From contig NZ_SOCA01000007.1 in the NCBI RefSeq assembly GCF_004364345.1, positions 180,175 to 244,174 on the forward strand: a stretch of DNA of 64,000 nucleotides. The letters run 5' to 3'. A program made the position numbers and the translations under genes. Origin of the DNA: Prosthecobacter fusiformis. GTDB taxonomy: Bacteria; Verrucomicrobiota; Verrucomicrobiia; Verrucomicrobiales; Verrucomicrobiaceae. Shown here one piece after another: positions 18,710-27,211 of this stretch. The notes below the pieces were generated by a model. That model saw only the letters and a program-made list of their open reading frames with translations, made no database searches and had not been told where the DNA came from. Numbering within the stretch: position 1 is the first letter of the stretch; each line of letters starts with the position of its first letter.

Positions 18710-19522
18710 ATGTCCCCCATCATCCCTCAGGAAGGCTGGATCGTACAGCACCTCTTTTATCACATCGACCACGGCTTCTGGGCCGCGCTGACTCCTGAGG
18801 AGCAGGCAGAACGCCACGAGCGCTTCGCCACCACTGTGGCCGCCATTCGTGCGCATCCGAAGACCCAGCTCCTGACCTTCAGCATGGTAAGCCCCAAAGC
18901 AGATCTGGGAATCATGCTGCTAACGCCAGACCTCCAGGATGCCAACCGCTTCGAAAAAGAACTCGGCCAGGCCTTCGGCCCCGAAGTCCTCAACGCCACC
19001 TACAGCTACCTCTCCATGACCGAATGGACGGAATATAGCGAAAAAGAAGAAGTCGCCTCCGCCCGCATCGCCAGCACAGAAGGGCTGGAAATCGGCTCCG
19101 AAGCCCACATCGCCCGCATGGCCGAATGGAAAGGCCACATGGACAAATACTTCAATGACCGCCTGTACCCCAACATGCCGGACTGGCAGGTCATGTGCTT
19201 TTACCCGATGAGCAAGCGCCGCAATGTGGGTGCCAACTGGTATGCGCAGGAATACGAAAAACGCCGCGAGCTGATGGGTGGCCACGCCAAAACCGGCCGC
19301 AAATTCTCCGGCAAGGTGCGCCAGCTCATCACCGGCTCCACCGGCCTGGACAGCCACGAATGGGGCGTCACCCTCTTTGCCCACGACATTTTCCAGATCA
19401 AAACCATCGTGTATGAAATGCGCTGGGACGAAGTGACCACGCAATATGGGGAATTCGGCGATTTCTACATCGGCATCCAGCTCAATGGCGAGGAGCTCTT
19501 CCAGCGCCTGCTGCTGGCTTGA
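18710..19522 (+). CDS. hemQ: Coproheme decarboxylase (HemQ/ChdC, chlorite-dismutase family)
   Basis: Last step of the coproporphyrin-dependent heme route: oxidative decarboxylation of coproheme to heme b. The start at 18710 (MSPIIPQEGW) gives 270 residues, usual for the family; the frame also extends 24 codons upstream. The catalytic Tyr and Lys of HemQ align with Y165 and K169 in CFYPMSKRRN, and the axial heme His with H192 in GGHAKTGRKF. The Tyr-His spacing is 27 residues, as in Gram-positive HemQ (Y145/H172). The long conserved block EWGVTLFAHD plus VYEMRWDEV supports HemQ over true chlorite dismutase. No other heme genes are nearby. Confidence 0.9.
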   Translation: MSPIIPQEGWIVQHLFYHIDHGFWAALTPEEQAERHERFATTVAAIRAHPKTQLLTFSMVSPKADLGIMLLTPDLQDANRFEKELGQAFGPEVLNATYSYLSMTEWTEYSEKEEVASARIASTEGLEIGSEAHIARMAEWKGHMDKYFNDRLYPNMPDWQVMCFYPMSKRRNVGANWYAQEYEKRRELMGGHAKTGRKFSGKVRQLITGSTGLDSHEWGVTLFAHDIFQIKTIVYEMRWDEVTTQYGEFGDFYIGIQLNGEELFQRLLLA

Positions 19523-19552
19523 TTTTTCGCCACCTAGAACGATATTAACGCC

Positions 19553-19804
19553 ATGAGCGCTAGCAGCCCCTCGCTTTCTCCTCCGGCTGAGGCCGTGATG
19601 GCAGCCATCGCGCATCTCAGCAGAGAGGACAAAGTCGTTGTGGCCAGCCTGCTCCACCGCGAGGTGGAATCAGATGATTTCCCAGACTGGGAAATGCGCA
19701 TCGTCCATGACCGGCTGGACCAGTTAGATGAAGGCAAAACAAAAGCCATTCCTTTGGAAGAAGCCTTGGCATCTTTAGACATCAAATGGGCGCGCAAGTC
19801 CTGA
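19553..19804 (+). CDS. Antitoxin, addiction-module component family
   Basis: An 83-residue acidic protein of the short addiction-module component type (TIGR02574-like) that usually precedes a ParE/RelE toxin. An N-terminal Ala/Pro-rich segment leads into helices with LSREDKVVVASLLHREVE, then a C-terminal segment ([13 protein letters not shown]) likely to wrap the toxin. It overlaps the toxin start by 19 bases, typical of a coupled pair. No DNA-binding fold is evident. Confidence 0.75.
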   Translation: MSASSPSLSPPAEAVMAAIAHLSREDKVVVASLLHREVESDDFPDWEMRIVHDRLDQLDEGKTKAIPLEEALASLDIKWARKS

Positions 19805-20097
19805 TCCTGCCCCTTGCCCTGGCTGATCTGGAGGAAGCGGCTGAGTTTTACGACGAACAAGAGCCCGGCCTGGGCATTGAAGTGTATGCCTTTTTGAAAC
19901 AGTGCTTGCTGAGTTTGCGGCAGACCGCCGGATTGCATCGTCAAAAGCGGGGCATCTACCGTTATGTTGTGCTGGGCCGATTCCCATATTACAGCGTTTA
20001 TTACCGGCTCGAAGCAGGTATCGCCCTCATTGCTGCCGTCATAGACAACCGCCGTGATCCCCAATTTAACGAAGACCTCTTAAAAAGCCGATTTTGA
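19786..20097 (+). CDS. ParE/RelE-family toxin
   Basis: A 103-residue protein of the ParE/RelE superfamily. It begins [21 protein letters not shown], which matches the family's first strand and helix, with the usual (D/E)xxEAxxYYxxQ pattern. The middle has [22 protein letters not shown] and the end [12 protein letters not shown], the family's basic strands. It may inhibit gyrase or cleave mRNA; sequence alone does not decide. It overlaps the antitoxin by 19 bases and ends just before thiG, so the pair sits inside a row of housekeeping genes on the same strand. Confidence 0.82.
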   Translation: MGAQVLILPLALADLEEAAEFYDEQEPGLGIEVYAFLKQCLLSLRQTAGLHRQKRGIYRYVVLGRFPYYSVYYRLEAGIALIAAVIDNRRDPQFNEDLLKSRF

Positions 20098-20114
20098 CCC
20101 CCTGTCCCAGCCCC

Positions 20115-20897
20115 ATGCTCAACCAGCCCCTCACCATCGCCGATCGCACCTTTCAATCCCGCCTCATGATGGGCACGGGAAAGTTTGCCTCCGGTGAACT
20201 CATGCGCCAGGCCATCATCGCCTCCGGCACGGAGATCGTCACCGTGGCCCTGCGGCGTGCGGATCTTTCTGGCCAAGGTGACCCCTTCGCAAACATCCTC
20301 GATTTCATTCCTAAAGAAGTCCTGCTGCTGCCAAATACCAGCGGTGCCATGAATGCGGAGGAGGCCGTGCGCCTGGCGCGGCTGGCCGTCGCAGCTGGAT
20401 TGCCAAACTGGGTGAAACTGGAGATCCATCCTGATCCGCGCTACCTGCTGCCGGACCCGATCGAGACGCTGAAGGCAGCAGAAATCCTTGTTAAAGAAGG
20501 TTTCATCGTCCTGCCTTACATCAATGCAGACCCGGTCCTGGCCCGTCGCCTTCAAGACGTGGGCACCGCCACGGTCATGCCCCTAGGCTCCCCCATCGGC
20601 TCCCATCAGGGAATCACCACCCGTCGGCAGATCGAGATCATTATCTCCCAGGCCACAGTCCCAGTCGTCGTGGATGCCGGCATCGGTGCCCCCAGCCACG
20701 CAGCGGAGGCATTCGAGATCGGTGCCGATGCCGTGCTGGTGAATACCGCCATCGCCATCGCCAACGACCCCTCTCGCATGGCCACCGCCTTTAAAGCCGC
20801 CGTCGAAGCTGGTCGCGCCGCTTATGAAATCGGGCTGGCAGAGAAAAACGAAGAAGCCAATCCCACCAGCCCGCTCACCACCTTTTTGTATTCCTAG
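20115..20897 (+). CDS. thiG: Thiazole synthase ThiG
   Basis: Forms the thiazole phosphate ring of thiamine from 1-deoxyxylulose 5-phosphate, dehydroglycine and ThiS thiocarboxylate. It has 260 residues from the ATG at 20115; a TTG at 20094 overlaps the toxin stop. It is a TIM-barrel protein with the Schiff-base lysine K101 in [16 protein letters not shown]. Phosphate-binding parts are [11 protein letters not shown] and [21 protein letters not shown]. The N-terminus ([14 protein letters not shown]) is typical. No thiS, thiH or thiE gene is visible nearby. Confidence 0.95.
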   Translation: MLNQPLTIADRTFQSRLMMGTGKFASGELMRQAIIASGTEIVTVALRRADLSGQGDPFANILDFIPKEVLLLPNTSGAMNAEEAVRLARLAVAAGLPNWVKLEIHPDPRYLLPDPIETLKAAEILVKEGFIVLPYINADPVLARRLQDVGTATVMPLGSPIGSHQGITTRRQIEIIISQATVPVVVDAGIGAPSHAAEAFEIGADAVLVNTAIAIANDPSRMATAFKAAVEAGRAAYEIGLAEKNEEANPTSPLTTFLYS

Positions 20898-20951
20898 CCG
20901 GACCCGCAGACTGAAAAAGTCTGCTGTGATTTCCCTTCCGGCATCCCGCCT

Positions 20952-22010
20952 ATGCACGCCCTCACTGCCCTTTTTTACGCCCTGGAGACTCAGCCTGAGA
21001 TCCCCGTGGCCACCGCCCAGCGCATCCTTTTCCTCCGCGCCCAGGCTCATCCCGACCTCGAAGCCCTAAAGGACCGCCTCACCTGTGAGCAGACCTGGAA
21101 GCCCCACGCCAGCGGCCTGGAAAATCAGGGCATCCGCCACACTCGTGAGGCCGAAGGGAAATACGATCTCATCCTACTGCTGCCCGACCGCCAGCGGGAA
21201 AGCATCATGTCTGACTTCGCGCAGGCTCACGAACTCCTGGCCGAAGGCGGCACGCTCGTCACCGCCCTGCACAATGACTGGGGTGCCAAGCGCATGGAGC
21301 AGCAGCTCGCCGAAGTGACTGGCGAAGTCCGCACTCTGTCCAAAAACCACAGCCGCGTCTTTTGGACCACCAAGACCGGCCCCTGGAAAACCGAAACCCT
21401 CAGCCAGTGGAAGGCCAACGGAGCCATGCAGCGCATCCTGGATGGCCGCTTCTGGTCCCAGCCCGGCTTGTTTAACTGGGATCAAATCGACGAAGGCTCC
21501 GCCCTGCTCATTGAGCACCTGCCCCACTCCCTCAGCGGGACAGTGGCCGATCTCGGCTCAAGCTGGGGTTTCCTCAGCGACCACGTTCTGCGCAAGTGCC
21601 CTAACATCCGCAGCCTGGACATGTATGAAGCCGATGCCCGCGCCCTGGAATGTGCTCGTCGTAACACCGGACTCATCCCCGTGCCCGTGCGTCCACGCAT
21701 CCTCTGGAAAGATGTCACCCAGGGAGTAGGCAATGCCTGTTATGACTCCATCGTCATGAACCCGCCCTTCCATGATGGGCGCGAGGCCAATGCCATGCTC
21801 GGCCTCAAATTCATCACCGTCGCCGCCCAGGCCCTGCGCACCAGTGGCCACCTTTGGCTCGTTGCGAACAAACACCTCCCTTATGAGAACCTCATGAAGG
21901 AGGCCTTTGAGCATCAGAGCACCGTCGCGGAAACCCGCAGTTTCAAGATTCTCCACGGCACTCACCCCACGCTGGTCACCCGCCAAGTGCGCAAAAAACC
22001 CCGCCGTTAA
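20952..22010 (+). CDS. rsmC: 16S rRNA guanine-N2 methyltransferase, RsmC-like
   Basis: A 352-residue class I SAM methyltransferase with the two-domain layout of RsmC/RlmG. An N-terminal degenerate methyltransferase domain (1-170) precedes the catalytic domain. The SAM site is VADLGSSWGFLSDHVL. The substrate motif is VMNPPFHDGR, the NPPFH signature of guanine-N2 rRNA methyltransferases, and HLWLVANKHLPYE follows as in RsmC. The length matches E. coli RsmC (343). It methylates G1207 of 16S rRNA in E. coli; the same site is likely here. It lies 54 bases after thiG and just before tRNA-Tyr. Confidence 0.85.
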   Translation: MHALTALFYALETQPEIPVATAQRILFLRAQAHPDLEALKDRLTCEQTWKPHASGLENQGIRHTREAEGKYDLILLLPDRQRESIMSDFAQAHELLAEGGTLVTALHNDWGAKRMEQQLAEVTGEVRTLSKNHSRVFWTTKTGPWKTETLSQWKANGAMQRILDGRFWSQPGLFNWDQIDEGSALLIEHLPHSLSGTVADLGSSWGFLSDHVLRKCPNIRSLDMYEADARALECARRNTGLIPVPVRPRILWKDVTQGVGNACYDSIVMNPPFHDGREANAMLGLKFITVAAQALRTSGHLWLVANKHLPYENLMKEAFEHQSTVAETRSFKILHGTHPTLVTRQVRKKPRR

Positions 22011-22089
22011 TTTTTCCGTCATGAAAACGCAAAACTCTCTTGCAAACATCGTCAGGAAGTCTTAACTCCACGCCCGCACGAAAGTGAAT

Positions 22090-22175
22090 GGGTAGGTGCC
22101 CGAGTGGTTAAAGGGGGAAGACTGTAAATCTTCTGGCTTACGCCTACGCTGGTTCGAACCCAGCCCTGCCCACCA
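22090..22175 (+). tRNA. tRNA-Tyr (anticodon GTA)
   Basis: A class II tRNA with its CCA encoded. The acceptor stem GGGTAGG pairs with CCTGCCC (one G-T pair). The anticodon arm GAAGA-CTGTAAA-TCTTC puts GTA at 22124-22126. A long variable arm follows, and the T arm is GCTGGTTCGAACCCAGC. A strong terminator lies about 26 bases downstream. Confidence 0.97.
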
Positions 22176-22200
22176 TTTCATTTTCAACGGATTACAAGAA

Positions 22201-22233
22201 AAAGCCCGGCCTCACCAGCCGGGCTTCTTTTTT
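22201..22233 (+). terminator. Rho-independent terminator after tRNA-Tyr
   Basis: The stem AAAGCCCGGC/GCCGGGCTT with a short loop is followed by CTTTTTT. It ends tRNA-Tyr transcription. Between it and the sigma-factor gene at 22387 I see no other feature. Confidence 0.88.
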
Positions 22234-22386
22234 GTCTGAAGGCTGTCTTTTTCGCCCCTCAATGACCGCATGATGATGCTCGAAAGCAGTCTGAAGGGGA
22301 GAGCATAGGCGGCTCCAGCAGCCCTCGTCAAAAACGGGTGATATTCACTGCTTGCGCGGCCTCTTCTTCATGGGTTTCTTCTGATA

Positions 22387-22998
22387 GTGTCATTGGCTTC
22401 CCTTCCCCTTGATCCAAGTGAGCTGCCGTCCGTGCAGGCACTCCGCTCGACTGACCCTGGGATCAGCCGCCGGTCCTGGGCGCAGGCTTATCCGCTGCTT
22501 TGGGAGGCTGCTCAGCGTCTGGCCCGCAGGCTGTTGGCCGGGGATTCCCATGAGCATGACCGCGAGGATCTATGCGCCACGGCGATGCAGCAATTTGTGA
22601 CAGGGCTTGTGCAGTCCTCATCCGAAAGCTTCAATCAAATCTCCACCTGGGACGATTGCCTGAGCATGATGAGACACATTTTACGGCTTCGCGTGCTCGA
22701 TTTCTTTCGGGCGCAGGGCCGCAACCGGGAGGATGCCATGGAGGCGGTGCCGGACATCCCCACACCCCCAAGGACAGATGCGGCCAGCCTCAGCGAACTC
22801 CTCGCCCTGGTGGATGAGCTTGACCCGCCCAAACCGGATCTTTTACGCGACCGCTTCGTGGATGGCTATTCGACGGACGAGATCGCGCAGCGCCGCCAGA
22901 TGAACCGCAACACCGTGGTCAGCCACTTTGCCCAGGGACTGCGTTATCTGCGCAGCCGGTTGGAAAAGCTCGAGCAGCCAGGAGGACTCCAGCCATGA
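22387..22998 (+). CDS. Sigma-70 family (ECF-like) RNA polymerase sigma factor
   Basis: A 203-residue sigma factor starting at GTG (22387); no nearer in-frame ATG fits. Region 2 spans about 60-115 (LCATAMQQFVTGLV to MMRHILRLRVLDFFRAQGRNRED). A linker with a Pro-rich turn follows, then region 4 (about 135-195) with the helix-turn-helix STDEIAQRRQMNRNTVVSHFAQGLRYLRSRL. It lacks regions 1 and 3, as ECF sigmas do. Its stop overlaps the next ATG by four bases (ATGA), so it is coupled to the membrane protein that follows, probably its anti-sigma factor. It heads the caspase/SUMF1 cluster and is the natural candidate to read the CAATCA-N16-GATTGRC promoters there. Confidence 0.85.
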   Translation: MSLASLPLDPSELPSVQALRSTDPGISRRSWAQAYPLLWEAAQRLARRLLAGDSHEHDREDLCATAMQQFVTGLVQSSSESFNQISTWDDCLSMMRHILRLRVLDFFRAQGRNREDAMEAVPDIPTPPRTDAASLSELLALVDELDPPKPDLLRDRFVDGYSTDEIAQRRQMNRNTVVSHFAQGLRYLRSRLEKLEQPGGLQP

Positions 22999-23642
22999 AA
23001 GATGCCCACGATCCAGATACCCACATCGCCCGTGCTGCCCTGGGCGAGATCCCGCTGGAGCAGCTCCGCCAGCAGGATGCTTCAGCAGCCGCTTTGATCA
23101 GCAAGCTCACGCAAGGGCTGGATGACGACGCCCCCGTCACTGCCCTGCCTGCGCATGTTTTGGATCAGTTAGAAAAAACACGGTCTCAGGCCCTGGCCAC
23201 ACGCGCACCTCAGCGCGTGAGCTCAGGTATGTGGCGCAATTCGCTGCTGCGTATGGCTGCTGTGCTGGCCCTCTTGCTCACCGGCATCTGGCTGTTGCGA
23301 CCACCGGCAGTGCCTACTGCCCAAATTGTACTCCGTACCCCCACGACGGAAACGCGGAGCGTCCGGCCCACCATCGCCTGGGATTCTGCGGACAAACCGG
23401 GACAAAAATACGATGTCTGGATCCTGCCTGCGGAGGGGGACCACCTCACCGCACCCGTGCTTTTCGTGGCCAAAGATGTCGAGTCACCCGTACGATTTGG
23501 AGATCTGAAACCCGGCCCGGATGTCGCTGTAGAACAACTCGAAAAAGGCAAGGATTACCGCGTCCTCGTCTGCCTGGCCAGCATAGGCCGCCACGCGGGT
23601 GTCCCTGTCACCTTCCACGTCACTCCTGCCCCTGCTCCGTAA
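22995..23642 (+). CDS. Single-span membrane protein, probable anti-sigma factor
   Basis: A 215-residue protein with a cytoplasmic N-terminal part (1-78, acidic and helical, DPDTHIARAALGEIPLEQL), one membrane helix (about 83-98, LLRMAAVLALLLTGIWLL) and an outside domain of about 115 residues. The outside part (RPTIAWDSADKPGQKYDVWI to DVAVEQLEKGKDYRVLVCL) looks like a fibronectin-type or carbohydrate-binding beta sandwich. The layout and the ATGA overlap with the sigma gene fit an anti-sigma/sensor that relays an envelope signal. I see no HxxxCxxC zinc motif, so the assignment rests on topology and position. The next gene begins one base after its stop. Confidence 0.7.
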   Translation: MKDAHDPDTHIARAALGEIPLEQLRQQDASAAALISKLTQGLDDDAPVTALPAHVLDQLEKTRSQALATRAPQRVSSGMWRNSLLRMAAVLALLLTGIWLLRPPAVPTAQIVLRTPTTETRSVRPTIAWDSADKPGQKYDVWILPAEGDHLTAPVLFVAKDVESPVRFGDLKPGPDVAVEQLEKGKDYRVLVCLASIGRHAGVPVTFHVTPAPAP

Positions 23643-23643
23643 G

Positions 23644-24534
23644 ATGAGGCTTCTCCCATTCCTCGCAGCCTTTGGCTTCATGTTGCCCACTCAGGCGGCG
23701 GATATCGTCGCTCTTCCTCCCACGACATCAGAACCTACGGAAGTAAAAGGTATCACCCCATCCACAGCGACGAGGGAAGGCCCCTATGTCAATGAATTGG
23801 GGATGAAATTCGTGCCGGTGATGAACGAACCGGGCGGGAAGAACGTGCTCTTCAGCGTGTGGGAAACACGCCGTCAGGACTATGCAGCCTATGCCCGCAG
23901 CAGAAGCGGAGTAAACGCCGAATGGGAGGCCAAGGAGTATAACCGCCTGCCAGTCGGGCAAGGCGATGACCACCCGGTGGTGAGTGTGAGCTGGGAGGAT
24001 GCAACGGCGTTTTGCCAGTGGTTGACGAGGCATGAGCGGTCAGCAGGGAGAATTGGAGCCGACGATGAATACCGGCTGCCAATGGATGCCGAGTGGAGCT
24101 ATGCAGTGGAGATCGGTGAGAAGGAGGATGCCGCCGCGACTCCAGAGGAGAAGAATGGCAAGCTGAAAGATGTCTATCCCTGGGGCACCGGCTTCCCGCC
24201 GCCAGTGAACAGTGGCAATTACGCTGACAGTGTGTCCAAGGAAAAAGACACAGGGTATGGATATATTGAAGGTTACCACGACGGTTATGCGACCACAGCC
24301 CCAGTTGGAAAATATCAGAGCAACCGCTATGGGGTGCATGACCTGGGAGGCAATGTGTGGGAGTGGTGCCAGGACAAATATGAGCCGTCGGGGGAGAACC
24401 GTTCGGTGCGCGGTGGTTCCTGGTTCGATGGCCTTCCCGAGTATCTGCTGGCGTCTTTCCGTAGCAACGGCGCGCCTGCGGATCGTTGCGACGACGTTGG
24501 TTTCCGTTGTGTGCTGGTGCTGTCTGGGGAGTAG
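23644..24534 (+). CDS. Secreted SUMF1/FGE-sulfatase-domain protein
   Basis: A 296-residue exported protein beginning at the ATG one base after the anti-sigma stop (MRLLPFLAAFGFMLPTQA signal). After a short linker comes a SUMF1 domain (about 55-296): YVNELGMKFVPVM, VLFSVWETRRQDYAAYA, HPVVSVSWEDATAFCQWL, EYRLPMDAEW, YPWGTGFPPP, HDLGGNVWEWC, VRGGSW and GFRCVLVL. The paired catalytic cysteines of true formylglycine-generating enzyme (after RGGSW) are missing, so it is probably a binding rather than an enzymatic domain. The mature start ADIVAL matches the first residues of the caspase domain in the next gene, so it looks like a caspase-SUMF1 protein that has lost its caspase. Confidence 0.88.
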   Translation: MRLLPFLAAFGFMLPTQAADIVALPPTTSEPTEVKGITPSTATREGPYVNELGMKFVPVMNEPGGKNVLFSVWETRRQDYAAYARSRSGVNAEWEAKEYNRLPVGQGDDHPVVSVSWEDATAFCQWLTRHERSAGRIGADDEYRLPMDAEWSYAVEIGEKEDAAATPEEKNGKLKDVYPWGTGFPPPVNSGNYADSVSKEKDTGYGYIEGYHDGYATTAPVGKYQSNRYGVHDLGGNVWEWCQDKYEPSGENRSVRGGSWFDGLPEYLLASFRSNGAPADRCDDVGFRCVLVLSGE

Positions 24535-24647
24535 GGCTATAAAAAAATGATTTGATCTGCGCATTTCATCCACCTCCAAATGCCCCCTGCCTACTGTCCC
24601 ATCTGCTGCGATGATGGGCAGATTTAACACTCGCATGTCTTTCTGTT

Positions 24648-24676
24648 CAATCACTGTGCACAGTCCGGCGATTGAC
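24648..24676 (+). promoter_or_regulatory. Shared cluster motif A (CAATCA-N16-GATTGAC)
   Basis: CAATCA at 24648-24653 and GATTGAC at 24670-24676 lie exactly 16 bases apart, 37 bases before the caspase-SUMF1 ATG. The inner spacer ends GTCCGGC, much as in the other copies. The two arms (CAATC/GATTG) are also inverted repeats, so it may be a promoter or a dyad operator. Confidence 0.65.
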
Positions 24677-24713
24677 ATGGATGATGCCTGGTTTTTCTTT
24701 CCACTTCTGCCTT

Positions 24714-26405
24714 ATGAAGTCCCTTCTTCTCTTCCTCGGCCTGCTCTCCTTTAGTGCCCTCCAGGCGGCGGATATTGTGGCCCTTTGCATCGGTAACAAC
24801 GATTATGTCCGGGAGGAAGACCAGCTCGATACTCCCATCAATGATGCCCAGCTCATGAAACAGACGCTGGAGCGCCTACCCGGCGGAGCGGATGTGAAGT
24901 TGCTCACCAATGCTAGCAAGGAAGACATCGAGCTGGCTTTGAATGCCCTCAAAGTCCGCGCCCAAGGGGCCAAGCTGGCGCTGGTCTTTTACTCCGGTCA
25001 CGGCATGGACGGCCAGCCGGATGGTTATGCCACCGAGGATACTTTTCTGCTGCCTGTCGAGGCCACCATCCCGGATGTGAATTACCTGCACTCCCGTGCC
25101 GTCCCGGTGAAAACTGTCCTGGATGCGCTGAAGGCTGCACCCGTCACTGCCCGCGCCGTCATCCTGGATTGCTGCCGCAGCGGAGCGCCCAAGGCCACCG
25201 CCGCGCTGACAGGCTCCACCAAGAATTTTGGAGATCTGGATGAGCGCGTCAAATCCGCCCTGGGCAAGGCCGTCGTGCCGGATGCCACCCTCATCGCCTT
25301 CGCTGCCGGCCCTGGGCGCAAGGCTGCCGCATTCCTGACGGAGGCTGATGAAAACAGCCCGTTTACCAAGTTCCTGACGGATCAATTCACCACCGGCAGC
25401 GGCAATCTTCGGGACCTAGTGGAAGCCGCCGCCGAAAATACCGAGACCGCAACGGGTCGCCGTCAGGTGCCCTATGTCAGCTATACCGGTGCAGCCAGCG
25501 CCATCCGCCAGATCGTCTTTCGCAGCAGCCCGGCCCCCACGCCCCCTCCTGGTACACCATCACCTTTAGCCCGCATGACGCCCCCGGTCTTACCCCCCTT
25601 GCCAGCACCAAACCTCTTCAAAGGCCACCCTCCGTTTTCCGCCACCAAGGCGCTCCCATATGTGAATGAGCTGGGCATGAAATTTGTGCCTGTGATGCGT
25701 TACGAAGTCGGTAAAAAAGTGCTCTTCTGCATCTGGGAAACCCGGCGGCAGGACTATGCAGCCTATGCCCGCAGCGTCAGCGGCGTGGACCGCAGCTGGG
25801 AGGCGCAGGAAGAAAAAGGAGTCCCCTGCGGCCACGAAGACGACCATCCCGTGGTCGGCGTGAACTGGACGGATGCCAAGGCCTTCTGCTCCTGGCTGAC
25901 CCTCCGGGAGCGCGCCGCCGGGCGCATCGGGGCCAAGGATGAATACCGCCTGCCGAGTGACCAGGAATGGAGCTACGCCGTCGGGATCGGCACGCAAGAA
26001 ACCTCCGATCTGACCCCAAGGCAAAAGTCCGGTAAGCAAGACGTTTACCCCTGGGGCACCGGTTTCCCGCCGCCAGCCAACAATGGCAATTACGCGGACA
26101 GTGCGGCCAAGGAAAAACAAACTGCCGTTGATAAAAGCATCAAAGATTATCACGATGGCTACGCAACCACCTCCCCGGTCGGCAAATTTGCCAGCAACAC
26201 CCTCGGTCTCCACGATCTAGGAGGCAACGTTGTGGAGTGGTGCCTGGACTGGCATGATGCCGAGCAAAAACTCCGCGTACTGCGCGGCGGCTCCTGGGAA
26301 AATGCCTTCTATACCATTCTTCAGTCCTCCTGGCGCTACAGCTTTCCTCCCGAATTTCGCGGCAACTCCACCGGCTTCCGTTGTGTGCTGGTGTTGTCGA
26401 ACTAA
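24714..26405 (+). CDS. Secreted caspase-SUMF1 fusion protein
   Basis: A 563-residue exported protein, starting at the ATG of MKSLLLFLGLLSFSALQA; the frame runs 14 codons further upstream. A C14 caspase-like domain covers about 20-260, with the catalytic dyad H96 in FYSGHG and C154 in LDCCRSG. A Pro-rich linker (about 275-300) joins it to a SUMF1 domain (about 315-563) with NELGMKFVPV, CIWETRRQDYAAYA, DEYRLPSDQEW, HDLGGNVVEWC, LRGGSW and GFRCVLVL. The FGE copper cysteines are absent. Caspases of this type are Arg/Lys- or Asp-directed proteases; the SUMF1 domain may recognise a ligand or anchor. Export puts the protease in the envelope, unusual for a death-type protease. It has motif A upstream and is a paralogue of the protein at 27957. 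Confidence 0.93.
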   Translation: MKSLLLFLGLLSFSALQAADIVALCIGNNDYVREEDQLDTPINDAQLMKQTLERLPGGADVKLLTNASKEDIELALNALKVRAQGAKLALVFYSGHGMDGQPDGYATEDTFLLPVEATIPDVNYLHSRAVPVKTVLDALKAAPVTARAVILDCCRSGAPKATAALTGSTKNFGDLDERVKSALGKAVVPDATLIAFAAGPGRKAAAFLTEADENSPFTKFLTDQFTTGSGNLRDLVEAAAENTETATGRRQVPYVSYTGAASAIRQIVFRSSPAPTPPPGTPSPLARMTPPVLPPLPAPNLFKGHPPFSATKALPYVNELGMKFVPVMRYEVGKKVLFCIWETRRQDYAAYARSVSGVDRSWEAQEEKGVPCGHEDDHPVVGVNWTDAKAFCSWLTLRERAAGRIGAKDEYRLPSDQEWSYAVGIGTQETSDLTPRQKSGKQDVYPWGTGFPPPANNGNYADSAAKEKQTAVDKSIKDYHDGYATTSPVGKFASNTLGLHDLGGNVVEWCLDWHDAEQKLRVLRGGSWENAFYTILQSSWRYSFPPEFRGNSTGFRCVLVLSN

Positions 26406-26436
26406 TCGTTAGGCATTGAGAGGGGTAATGTGCACA

Positions 26437-26542
26437 GCCCCAAAGGGGCGAGACAACAAAGCCCAGGGCAAGCGAGCCTCAGCGAGCACCGCCCTGGGTT
26501 CCAGAGCCTCGAACCCCACCTAACCAAAAGCCCTGCAAGGGC
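26437..26542. repeat. Cluster of short intergenic palindromes
   Basis: Three short hairpins lie in the 516-base gap after the caspase-SUMF1 gene: GCCCCAAAGGGGC (26437-26449), CCCAGGGC/GCCCTGGG (26462-26469 and 26491-26498) and GCCCTGCAAGGGC (26530-26542). They look like REP-type dispersed sequences. The gap also holds one arm of an inverted repeat (26669-26732) and motif B (26834). I see no gene in it. Confidence 0.55.
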
Positions 26543-26668
26543 GGGACAATACGCCACCGAGGCAGGGAAAACTCCCGGCCTATAAGGTAGCCGCTCCCAG
26601 GACTTCACAGAGCCTTCTCGATGAACGGAAATTCATCCCATCTCGCTTGCCCATGGGGCATACTAAAC

Positions 26669-26732
26669 CGACGAATAGCGAGTCAAATTTTGAGCGGGGT
26701 TTTAGCGAGCTAAAGCTCTGGACTACTTTGCT
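26669..26732 (-). repeat. Inverted-repeat arm 1 flanking the Cys-rich/OmpA block
   Basis: A stretch of about 64 bases whose reverse complement matches 27882-27947 at roughly three quarters of positions. Shared blocks include AAAGTAGTCCA, AGCTTTA, AAAACCCCGCT and TATTCGTCG. It contains its own small palindrome TTTAGCGAGCTAAA. Confidence 0.65.
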
Positions 26733-26833
26733 CCGCTCGTCTCGCATGCCCTCTATTTCACCAAGAGTGTCTTCCTTCGGTATTCACTTACCCACACCTT
26801 TTTGATGAGCCGGAAATTATTTCCGAATTTCCT

Positions 26834-26862
26834 CAATCAACTTTGCCACTCCGGCGATTGGC
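26834..26862 (+). promoter_or_regulatory. Shared cluster motif B (CAATCA-N16-GATTGGC)
   Basis: CAATCA (26834-26839) and GATTGGC (26856-26862) have the same 16-base spacing. The spacer end CTCCGGC nearly equals that of motif A. It lies 59 bases before the ATG of the small Cys-rich protein. Confidence 0.65.
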
Positions 26863-26921
26863 CGTGTGAAAGCAGCGTGGACGCGCTGCTCAAACTCAAA
26901 ACACAAACACCACATCGCCTT

Positions 26922-27197
26922 ATGAAAAACTTCGCTCTTCTGATCATTGCCATTGTTTGTTATCTTGCTGCCAGCCGGGCAGAAGCGGGTCAGTGCCGCC
27001 CTTATACGCCACCGGTGAAAAGGGTGGTGTGCCAACCGGTGTATAGCCACACCAAGGTCATCGCCTGCCGCACGGAATGCCGCTGGGCGCTGGACCACTG
27101 CGGCCGCCGCTACAGCTATGAAGTGAAAGTGGTGACCTATGCGGATGTGTATACGGACGGCACTCTGCGCACCTATACTCAGGAGGTGCAGGCCTGA
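26922..27197 (+). CDS. Small secreted Cys-rich protein
   Basis: A 91-residue exported protein with the signal peptide MKNFALLIIAIVCYLAASRAEA. The mature part of about 68 residues has five cysteines (GQCRP, RVVCQP, IACRTEC, DHCGRR) and many Tyr and Val residues. It has no known domain that I recognise. The frame continues upstream to 26802, but motif B lies within that part, so the ATG at 26922 is preferred. Position and promoter motif link it to the caspase/SUMF1 cluster. It is followed by a strong hairpin and an OmpA-like gene. Confidence 0.7.
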   Translation: MKNFALLIIAIVCYLAASRAEAGQCRPYTPPVKRVVCQPVYSHTKVIACRTECRWALDHCGRRYSYEVKVVTYADVYTDGTLRTYTQEVQA

Positions 27198-27211
27198 GAG
27201 GTCACTCCAGA

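Noticed and set aside
18710..19522. True chlorite dismutase
   Set aside because: Tyr165, Lys169 and His192 with 27-residue spacing and the flanking sequence match coproheme decarboxylase; no perchlorate genes are nearby.
26402..26608. A 68-residue minus-strand frame after the caspase-SUMF1 gene
   Set aside because: It lies across short palindromes and has no family features, so it is probably not coding.
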